A DNA stretch of 5,143 nt from Burkholderiales bacterium (GTDB lineage: Bacteria; Pseudomonadota; Gammaproteobacteria; Burkholderiales; SHXO01). Below are positions 1-5,143 of this stretch, piece after piece. A program made the position numbers and the translations under genes. Below the pieces are notes generated by a model. It was given only the letters and a program-made list of their open reading frames with translations. It did not search any database and was not told the DNA's origin. Within the stretch, counting starts at the first letter, position 1, and every line of letters starts with the position of its first letter. The DNA is taken from assembly GCA_026125625.1 (NCBI GenBank), contig JAHCKU010000266.1, positions 1 to 5,143 on the forward strand, read 5' to 3'.

Positions 1-9
1 GCCTGATCG

Positions 10-765
10 ATGTCCGTGCCGCCGGTTCCCCAGTCATTCACGGCGAACGATTCGCCCGTCGAGTCGGTGCGATTCGGGCGCCGGGTGAGGCGTTACGAGC
101 TCGTCGGCGACGATGCCGGACCGCTCGTGGCGGCACTGCGGGTCGAGCGGCCCGATCTTGCCATCGTCCGGATACCGACCAGCCGGGTCGCGCTGATCGC
201 GGAACTCTGCACGCTCGGCGGGCAGTTCGTGCTCGGCGACTGCCGGGTGATCTACACGCGCGACAATGCCGGGGCGGGTCGGCCGCAGGGACCGCGAAAC
301 AGCGCGTTTCGGCTGCGGGAGGCCAGCGCTGCGGATGGGCCGCTGCTCGATTCGCTCGTCGAACAGATCTTCACGGGCTATCACACGCACTACGTGTCAA
401 ACCCCCGGCTCGGGGCCTTTGCACTGGTGGATGGCTACAAGGAATGGACCCGCGCGCACATCGGCGGCAGCGACAAGCATTGCCTGGTCGCGGAGCTCGA
501 CGGAGAGGCTTGCGCATTCACCACCACCCACGTGACGACCGCGGCGGGCGAGGTGGTACTGAACGGCGTGCTGCCTAGATTCCGTGGCCGGGGCGTGTAC
601 CGTGACTTGCTGCGCGCCACCGTCGCCGCCTTCATCGAGGCGGGCGCGCGGTCCACCGTCATCGCCACGCAGATCGACAATCGCGCGGTCCAGGGGGTGT
701 GGGTGACCGAGGGCTTCGCGCTGGCGCGATCCGAGTACACGATTCATATCAATTTCGACGGCTGA
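10..765 (+). CDS. GNAT-family N-acyltransferase, WecD-like two-part architecture
   Basis: This 251-aa protein probably transfers an acyl group from acyl-CoA to an amine. The C-terminal half (about residues 99-250) carries the GNAT fold. Motif A lies at about 181-203, with the acyl-CoA pyrophosphate-binding signature R190-F-R-G-R-G195. It is followed by the motif-B-like pattern N224-RA...W231...GF236. The N-terminal part (about 14-85) has a DSP...FG start and an alternating pattern ending IYTRD. It resembles the lead domain of WecD-type sugar-nucleotide acetyltransferases; that likeness is from memory and is only moderate. No signal peptide or membrane segment is visible, so it is expected in the cytoplasm. 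ATG at 10 is chosen because the FG-containing lead domain begins soon after it. Only 9 bases precede it, so its ribosome site cannot be judged. A TGA at 4-6 could be the end of an upstream gene. It is the first visible gene of a plus-strand operon with the two ligase-like genes. The substrate is unknown. Confidence 0.85.
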   Translation: MSVPPVPQSFTANDSPVESVRFGRRVRRYELVGDDAGPLVAALRVERPDLAIVRIPTSRVALIAELCTLGGQFVLGDCRVIYTRDNAGAGRPQGPRNSAFRLREASAADGPLLDSLVEQIFTGYHTHYVSNPRLGAFALVDGYKEWTRAHIGGSDKHCLVAELDGEACAFTTTHVTTAAGEVVLNGVLPRFRGRGVYRDLLRATVAAFIEAGARSTVIATQIDNRAVQGVWVTEGFALARSEYTIHINFDG

Positions 766-768
766 GGA
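764..768 (+). promoter_or_regulatory. Ribosome binding site of first AsnB-like gene
   Basis: GAGGA sits 6 bases before the ATG at 775 and overlaps the TGA stop codon (763-765) of the GNAT gene. This supports the chosen start and suggests that the two genes are translationally coupled in one transcript. Confidence 0.65.
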
Positions 769-774
769 CGTTTC

Positions 775-2496
775 ATGGCATTCGTGGTGGGGGTTTACGC
801 GCGGACGCAGGCCGCATCGCTGCGCCAGGAAGAATGGGCTGCGCTGCGCAGGTCGCTGCAGATCGGCCCGATGGATGAGTCCGGGTTCGCCGGCACGGCG
901 CGCCTGCAGCTGGCATGGATCAGCCTCGATGGCTCCGTCGGAACCGCCGAGCAGCAGCCCGACGGTACGTGCTCCCTGCTCTGGGGAAACGTCTATCGAG
1001 AGGGGCATGATGGGCGGGCGAATCGGCAGCTGCTGCGGGACGAGGCTGGCCGGGATGAGCCACGGCTGGCGGACACCAGCGGCGCGTTCGGGTTCGCCTG
1101 CCACGATGCCGCAAGCGATTCGCTCTGCCTGCTGACCGACAAGCTCGGCATCCGGCCGCTGTTCGTCTACTGCGCGTCGGACCGGGTCTGGTTCTCGAGC
1201 TCGCTGCGCGTGATGGAGCGCCTGCCGGCCGTGCGCAAGGTCATGGACCTTCGTGCCATGACGGAAACGGCATTCTTCGGCTGGCCGCTGGGCGACCGCA
1301 CCGCCTACGTGGATATCCGGGTCTTGCGACCCGGTGAGCGCCTGCGGATCGACGCCTCCCGCGTGCACGCCGACTACTACTGGCGCTGGAATACGCTGCC
1401 CGCCTGGCAGGGCAGTCGAGAAGAATGTGTCACCGATCTCGCGACGCGCTTTCGGACGGCGATTCGCCGGCGGCGCCGTGCCGACAAGCGGGTATTCAGC
1501 CTGCTGAGCGGCGGCCTCGATTCGCGCATGATTGCAACCGCCCTGCGGGAGCAGGGAACCGAAGTCGTCGCGTGCAATTTTTCCCCCATCGGCACGCAGG
1601 ACCAGGTGTACAGCCGCGAGGCCGCAAAGGCGCTGGGATGCCACTATGCCTCGCTGCCCCTCGAAGCGGGCCACTCGCCGAACCTGTACATGCAGCTGAG
1701 CACGGCCTGGCGCGCCGGCGAAATCGATGGCGGCGGTCCGGTCGATCGACCGCACTGGGTGTTCGCGGGCATCGGTGGCAGCACCGGCTTCGGGGCGGTC
1801 TTCTGGGACGAGGAGCTCATCAATTTCTTCCGGTCCGGGCGAACGCGGGAAGGCGTGGAGTTCTTCTTCGCGCGCATGGGCTGGAGACTGATCGAACGGC
1901 TATACCCGCGAGGTGACCTGGCGCGGATGCGCGAGGCGCTCGTCGAAGGCGTGCTCGAACAGCTGCGGGAGTTTCCTTGCGAGGACCCGGCACGCGGCTT
2001 TCATCTCTTCGAGATGATGAACGACCAGCGGCGACATCTGCACGCCCACTGGGACAACGCGTCGATGCACGGCATGCAGTTCTATGTGCCGTTCTTCGAT
2101 TCGCAGTTCCTCGAACGCATGCTCTCGATTCCGCTCGACTGGACCCTCCGCCACGACCTCTACTACCAGTGGATGGAAGAGTTCGACCCGGCCGCCCGCA
2201 GCGTGCCGTGGCAGGTGTATCCGGGGCACAAGCCCTGTCCGGTGATCCCGAGCCAACCAGTGCCGACGCAGTGGGAGGCGGGTGGCCGCTATGTGCTGGC
2301 GGACCGCGCCGCCTGGGATGCGCCGTTGAGCAGCATGCTGGCGTTGAGGCCATTTCCCCGGATCCTCAATCGCAACTACCTGCGGTATGTGCGCCTGATG
2401 CGGACATTCGGCGGTGATTACGGCTACGCCGTCGAGGCGGCGGGCAAGATGTGCGACGTCTGGCAACGCAGCGAGGGCCGGATGGAATGGCGTTGA
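775..2496 (+). CDS. Asparagine-synthetase-like ATP-dependent ligase, glutaminase-inactive, copy 1
   Basis: This 573-aa protein has the two-domain layout of class B asparagine synthetases. Residues 1 to about 195 match the N-terminal Ntn glutaminase fold (G-x-FGF at 103-107, TDKLGIRPLF at 121-130, SSSL at 141-144, LRPGERL at 184-190). The catalytic Cys2 is replaced: the protein begins MAFVVGV, with no Cys, Ser or Thr at position 2, so glutamine hydrolysis is not expected. Residues about 220-573 form the synthetase domain. The PP-loop SGGLDS (245-250) binds ATP, and PFFDSQFLERMLSIP (439-453) matches the family's PFLD...FALSLP segment. The second active-site loop reads G332-IGGS-T337, where AsnB has GEGSDE, so the Glu and both Asp/Glu at its end are lost. 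K486 is a candidate for the family's conserved Lys. The expected chemistry is carboxylate adenylation followed by amide formation with ammonia or another amine. The substrate cannot be read from sequence. Loss of the loop acidic residues leaves open a weakened or regulatory role. It is cytoplasmic, with no signal peptide. Confidence 0.88.
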   Translation: MAFVVGVYARTQAASLRQEEWAALRRSLQIGPMDESGFAGTARLQLAWISLDGSVGTAEQQPDGTCSLLWGNVYREGHDGRANRQLLRDEAGRDEPRLADTSGAFGFACHDAASDSLCLLTDKLGIRPLFVYCASDRVWFSSSLRVMERLPAVRKVMDLRAMTETAFFGWPLGDRTAYVDIRVLRPGERLRIDASRVHADYYWRWNTLPAWQGSREECVTDLATRFRTAIRRRRRADKRVFSLLSGGLDSRMIATALREQGTEVVACNFSPIGTQDQVYSREAAKALGCHYASLPLEAGHSPNLYMQLSTAWRAGEIDGGGPVDRPHWVFAGIGGSTGFGAVFWDEELINFFRSGRTREGVEFFFARMGWRLIERLYPRGDLARMREALVEGVLEQLREFPCEDPARGFHLFEMMNDQRRHLHAHWDNASMHGMQFYVPFFDSQFLERMLSIPLDWTLRHDLYYQWMEEFDPAARSVPWQVYPGHKPCPVIPSQPVPTQWEAGGRYVLADRAAWDAPLSSMLALRPFPRILNRNYLRYVRLMRTFGGDYGYAVEAAGKMCDVWQRSEGRMEWR

Positions 2497-2523
2497 AGGA
2501 GTACGGGGAGGCGATCGGAAGCT

Positions 2524-2528
2524 AGGGG
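2524..2528 (+). promoter_or_regulatory. Candidate ribosome binding site of second AsnB-like gene
   Basis: AGGGG lies 9 bases before the ATG at 2538. A second purine run, GGAAGG at 2531-2536, is only 1 base from the start and is too close to act. A TAG at 2523-2525 lies in frame upstream and rules out an earlier start. The MAFVVGV beginning shared with copy 1 also fixes ATG 2538. Confidence 0.45.
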
Positions 2529-2537
2529 CGGGAAGGC

Positions 2538-4259
2538 ATGGCATTCGTAGTGGGTGTGTTCGCGAGGTCCAGGGAGGACCCGCTTCGGCAGGAGGAACTG
2601 GCGGCCGTTCGCAGGGCGCTGCGGGCTGGCGCCAGCGATCGCGCGGCGTTTGTCGCCACCCCACGCCTGCACCTCGCGTGGATCGCGCTCGACGGGTCCG
2701 TGGGCTTGCCCGAAAGCCGGGCGGACGGGTCGCTCGATCTGCATTGGGGCGCCTTGTTCCGGGATGGCCACGATGAAGCCTCGGGCCGCAGGTTGCTGCA
2801 GGAGCAAGCCGGCCGCGATGCCCCGGGGCTCGCCCAGATCGGTGGTGAATTTGGCTTCGTATCTTACGATGCCCAGGCAGATTCACTGGTCCTGCTCACC
2901 GACAAGTGCGGCATCCGTTCCGTGTATGTCCACTGCACCACCGATCGCGTCTGGTTCTCGAGTTCATTGCGGGTGATGGAGCGGCTGGCCGCGGTGCGCA
3001 AGGTCATGGATCTGCGCGCGGTGGCCGAGATGACGGTGTTCGGCTCGCCGTTGGGCGATCGCACGCCCTACCTGGACGTCCGCGTGCTGCGGCCCGGTGA
3101 GCGCCTGCGGGTGGACGCCACGGACACCCGGTCGGACTTCTACTGGCGCTGGAACACATTGCCGGCGTGGCGAGGCGGCCGTGCGGCCTACCTGGGCGAG
3201 CTCGCCGTGAGATTCCGGGCCGCCATCAGGCGGCGCAGCGGCACCGATGCACGCGTGTTCTGCCTGCTGAGCGGCGGCCTCGATTCGCGGGTGATTGCCA
3301 CCGCCTTGCGCGAACAGGGGACAGAAGTGGTTACCTGCAACATCGCGCCGAGCGGTACCCAGGACCAGGTCTTCAGCGCCGGGGTGGCACGGGCACTGGG
3401 GTGCCGGCATGCCTGGGTACCGCTGACTCCCCACCACCGGCCGAACCTCTACAGGCAGTTCAGCGAGGCGTGGCGCGGGGGCGCCATAGACAGCGGCGGC
3501 CAGGTGGACCGCCCTCACTGGGTCTTCTCGGGCCTGGGGGGCGACACGGCGTGTTCGGGCATGTTGTATGACGAGGAGCTGCTGGGCCACTTCCGTTCAG
3601 GGCGCGACCGGGAGGGAATGGATCTGTTCTTTCGGCGCAGGGGTTATCGGCTCATCGAACGGTTGTATCGGCGCGAGGATGCGGCGCGCATCCGCGAGGC
3701 TCTCGTCGAAGGCGCACTGGCGGAGCTGCATGCGTTTCCATGTGACGATCCCGCGCGCAGCCTGAACCTGTTCGAGATGATGAATGACCAGCGTCGCCAC
3801 CTGTTCCCCCATTGGGACAACGCCGCGCAGCACGGATTGCAGTTCCACCTGCCGTTCTTCGATTCGCAGTTCCTTGAATTCATGTTGTCGGTGCCGGTCG
3901 ACTGGACGCTGTACCATGACCTGTACCATGACTGGCTGGAGCAGTTCGACCCGGCCATCCGCAGCGTGCCATGGCAGACCTATCCCGGCCAGAAGCCCTG
4001 TCCCGTACCGGTCACCCAGTCATTTCCGACGCAATGGGAAACCTCAGGTCATTACCACTTGACCGACCGGGAATCCTGGACCACTCCGCTGGCCGAAGTC
4101 CTGGCCACCCGGCCACTTCCGCCATTCCTGAACCGCGGCTACCTGCGCTACGTGCAGCTGCTCCGCTCCCTGGGCGGCGATCATGGGTATGCCGTTGCAG
4201 CCGCGCAGACAATGCGCAATATCTGGGTACGAAGCGAGGGTCGGTACGAGTGGCGCTGA
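2538..4259 (+). CDS. Asparagine-synthetase-like ATP-dependent ligase, glutaminase-inactive, copy 2
   Basis: This is a 573-aa paralogue of the preceding gene. It is identical in length and alignable without gaps, at about 64% identity. It has the same layout: a degenerate N-terminal glutaminase-like domain (1 to about 195, starting MAFVVGV, so no nucleophile at residue 2) and a C-terminal synthetase domain with PP-loop SGGLDS at 245-250. Its second active-site loop, G332-LGGD-T337, keeps the Asp at 336 that copy 1 has changed to Ser, although the AsnB Glu is also absent here (Leu333). K486 in the YPGQKPCP segment is retained. Copy 2 is therefore the better candidate for an active ligase, forming an amide from an adenylated carboxylate and an amine. 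It starts 41 bases after copy 1 with no visible promoter or terminator between them, so they are probably co-transcribed and could form a heteromer. A lasso-peptide-cyclase-like role was considered, but no precursor peptide gene or leader-peptidase gene is nearby. Confidence 0.88.
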   Translation: MAFVVGVFARSREDPLRQEELAAVRRALRAGASDRAAFVATPRLHLAWIALDGSVGLPESRADGSLDLHWGALFRDGHDEASGRRLLQEQAGRDAPGLAQIGGEFGFVSYDAQADSLVLLTDKCGIRSVYVHCTTDRVWFSSSLRVMERLAAVRKVMDLRAVAEMTVFGSPLGDRTPYLDVRVLRPGERLRVDATDTRSDFYWRWNTLPAWRGGRAAYLGELAVRFRAAIRRRSGTDARVFCLLSGGLDSRVIATALREQGTEVVTCNIAPSGTQDQVFSAGVARALGCRHAWVPLTPHHRPNLYRQFSEAWRGGAIDSGGQVDRPHWVFSGLGGDTACSGMLYDEELLGHFRSGRDREGMDLFFRRRGYRLIERLYRREDAARIREALVEGALAELHAFPCDDPARSLNLFEMMNDQRRHLFPHWDNAAQHGLQFHLPFFDSQFLEFMLSVPVDWTLYHDLYHDWLEQFDPAIRSVPWQTYPGQKPCPVPVTQSFPTQWETSGHYHLTDRESWTTPLAEVLATRPLPPFLNRGYLRYVQLLRSLGGDHGYAVAAAQTMRNIWVRSEGRYEWR

Positions 4260-4276
4260 GGGTGGCGCGGGTGCGC

Positions 4277-4894
4277 TCAGCCGCGGCACTCGCAGATGGC
4301 GTGTGTGTAGGGGATGCGCAGCAGGTCGTTGCGCAGGCTCGCCCTGGTGTCCGGAAAGACCTCGAGTGCGAGCTGGCGATAGGCGTCGAGAGTGCGCACA
4401 TTCTGTCCACGATCGTGAGCAACGATCCACCGCGCAATCGCCGATTGACTGTGATCGAAGCACGGATCGAGAGTGACCAGGCGCCCATGGCGGGCCAGCG
4501 CGGCCCGGCATAGCCGCAGCAATTGCCTCACCTCGTCATCGTCGAGGTGGTGCAGCAGGCCCACGGCCAGCACGAGATCGAAGGGGCGCTCGTCAGCGAG
4601 GGAAGCCTCGGTGAGCAGCGCTGCAACGAAGCGTCCGCGGCCCCCGTATCGCGTCCTGGCCGCGTCAATATAGCGCGCGCTGATGTCATATCCGCAGTAG
4701 TCCACGTCGGGAAGGTGGGCCAGGATGGCAGCGGTGCCGCAGCCGACGTCAAGCACTCGCTCGCCGCCTGCGGGCCTGGCGAACTCGCGCACCAGTACTG
4801 ATCGGCAGCGCGCTGCGCCGACCAGGTTCTCGAAAAGGTCGTAGACGGCGGGGGCGGACAGCACCGCTCGCAATCCCGAGGTGATCTGGGCCAT
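4277..4894 (-). CDS. Class I SAM-dependent methyltransferase
   Basis: This 205-aa protein has a Rossmann-type methyltransferase fold. Motif I is VLDVGCGTA (47-55), which binds the methionine part of SAM. The acidic end of strand 2 is D70 in CGYDIS, expected to hold the ribose. FDLVLAVGLLHHLDD (105-119) is the motif II/III region, and HGRLVTLDP (136-144) is the following strand. A C-terminal stretch DRGQNVRT (161-168) and LLRIPYTH (191-198) matches a group of small methyltransferases that I recall from polysaccharide and glycolipid gene clusters; this is memory, not a search. Those two segments may form the substrate side of the pocket. The ATG at 4894 has a good ribosome site and fits the usual start, just before a GLRAVLSAP segment. 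The gene lies 28 bases downstream of the GtrA-like gene on the same strand and converges on the ligase operon. The methyl acceptor is unknown. Confidence 0.85.
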   Translation of the reverse strand: MAQITSGLRAVLSAPAVYDLFENLVGAARCRSVLVREFARPAGGERVLDVGCGTAAILAHLPDVDYCGYDISARYIDAARTRYGGRGRFVAALLTEASLADERPFDLVLAVGLLHHLDDDEVRQLLRLCRAALARHGRLVTLDPCFDHSQSAIARWIVAHDRGQNVRTLDAYRQLALEVFPDTRASLRNDLLRIPYTHAICECRG

Positions 4895-4899
4895 GGCAG

Positions 4900-4905
4900 T
4901 CCTCT
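4900..4905 (-). promoter_or_regulatory. Ribosome binding site of the methyltransferase gene
   Basis: Read on the minus strand, AGAGGA stands 5 bases before the ATG at 4894-4892. It lies within the 28-base gap after the GtrA-like stop codon and supports both the start choice and co-transcription. Confidence 0.6.
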
Positions 4906-4922
4906 TGCCCTGGCGGGCGCCG

Positions 4923-5143
4923 TCAGCCCGGGTGAAACACCCAGGCGCGAAACATCAGGAAAAAGTATACGACGAGCCCGCCCATGATCGTGATCTGCAC
5001 GAGTTGATGGGGAAATCCCAGCCGGTCGGTGAACAAGGCGAGACCGGCGAGGTTCAGTACGTAGCCAGAGGCATAGAGCAGCAGGAATCGCCGCAGGGTC
5101 TTCAGGTAGGGCAGCCCGCTTTCAAAGGTCCAGCGGCGGTTCA
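4923..5143 (-). CDS. GtrA-like integral membrane protein, C-terminal part (cut by window edge)
   Basis: A reading frame enters from the right edge and ends at the TGA at 4925-4923, giving 72 complete residues. It begins NRRWTF and continues YLKTLRRFLLLYASGY. Two hydrophobic segments follow, about residues 19-36 and 48-63, and the fragment ends FFLMFRAWVFHPG. The repeated pattern of an N-R-x-W-x-F-like motif after a membrane helix, then RF, a helix, a short loop, a second helix and W-V-F, is the signature of the GtrA family. These are four-helix proteins of about 120-150 residues thought to move or support undecaprenyl-linked sugars across the inner membrane. This would be helices 3 and 4. The missing N-terminal half lies beyond 5143. 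The gene precedes the methyltransferase by 28 bases and probably shares its transcript, which supports a glycan-related setting. The fragment contains no usable start in the window, so it is partial rather than broken. Confidence 0.8.
   Translation of the reverse strand, partial: NRRWTFESGLPYLKTLRRFLLLYASGYVLNLAGLALFTDRLGFPHQLVQITIMGGLVVYFFLMFRAWVFHPG

Larger units (their letters stand above)
775..4259 (+). repeat. Tandem gene duplication, two 1722-bp units offset by 1763 bp
   Basis: Units 775-2496 and 2538-4259 are diverged direct copies separated by a unique 41-base spacer (2497-2537) that shows no obvious repeat of the region upstream of copy 1. Their nucleotide sequences stay nearly identical at short stretches such as the PP-loop (about 1501-1526 and 3264-3289) and the segment encoding PFFDSQF. 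Elsewhere they differ mostly by substitution, never by insertion or deletion. This is an old duplication maintained by selection rather than a recent amplification. Confidence 0.9.

Noticed and set aside
1..9. End of an upstream gene (TGA at 4-6)
   Set aside because: With only two bases-triplets visible, nothing about a reading frame can be supported.
397..1755. Long minus-strand open frame of 452 codons opposite the GNAT gene and copy 1
   Set aside because: It runs antisense across two well-supported genes and its protein is a low-complexity mix rich in Arg, Ala, Gly and His with no recognisable domain. Long antisense frames are expected in high-GC DNA. Part of it recurs opposite copy 2 (2964-3590) only because the sense strand is duplicated.
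2497..2537. Spacer between the two ligase genes as a site for a small peptide gene or promoter
   Set aside because: At 41 bases it is too short for a precursor peptide gene. AAGGAG at 2496-2501 is 36 bases from the next ATG and serves no visible start, and no convincing -10/-35 pair is present.
1900..2886. Minus-strand open frame of 328 codons spanning the junction of the two ligase genes
   Set aside because: It is Arg/Pro/His-rich, has no domain, and is fully explained as the antisense of the two conserved genes.
775..4259. True asparagine synthetase (asnB) or lasso-peptide cyclase
   Set aside because: Loss of Cys2 and of the GEGSDE acidic residues argues against glutamine-dependent asparagine synthesis. 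No lasso precursor, RRE domain or leader peptidase is present in the window to support a cyclase.
4256..4280. Possible hairpin between the convergent genes (CTGAG at 4256-4260, CTCAG at 4276-4280) as a two-way terminator
   Set aside because: The stem is only 5 pairs with a 15-base loop, and no run of T follows on either strand. It contains both stop codons, which is notable, but it is too weak to call.

Overview
The window is high-GC bacterial DNA (roughly two thirds G+C by eye, with strong G/C bias at third codon positions). It is densely coding and has short intergenic gaps. Codon style and protein families suggest a proteobacterium, but no lineage marker is present and I would not name a genus. 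I saw no tRNA, rRNA, transposon, CRISPR array or clear promoter, and no gene-free stretch longer than about 41 bases.

Plus-strand block, 10-4259: a GNAT-type N-acyltransferase (10-765) is followed after only 9 bases by two tandem genes of exactly equal length (775-2496 and 2538-4259, 573 aa each). Both encode asparagine-synthetase-like proteins. They align end to end without a single gap at about 64% amino-acid identity (my hand count, 369/573), so they arose by tandem duplication. Both keep the ATP-binding PP-loop (SGGLDS). Both lack the N-terminal catalytic Cys of glutamine-dependent asparagine synthetases (MAFVVGV instead of MCG...). They are therefore better read as amide-forming, ATP-dependent ligases using ammonia or another amine than as true AsnB enzymes. 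The copies differ at a second active-site loop (GIGGST against GLGGDT), which hints at split function.

Minus-strand block, 5143-4277: the C-terminal half of a GtrA-like membrane protein enters from the right edge. A class I SAM-dependent methyltransferase (4894-4277) follows 28 bases downstream. The two blocks converge, with 17 bases between their stop codons.

Taken together (inference): WecD-like GNATs, asparagine-synthetase homologues, small SAM methyltransferases and GtrA proteins all recur in bacterial surface-glycan and glycolipid loci. A reasonable working model is a sugar-modifying locus in which the GNAT acylates an amino sugar and the ligase pair amidates a carboxylate, for example a uronic acid. 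No glycosyltransferase or flippase lies inside the window, so this model is not proven here. The unusual element is the duplicated, glutaminase-dead ligase pair.
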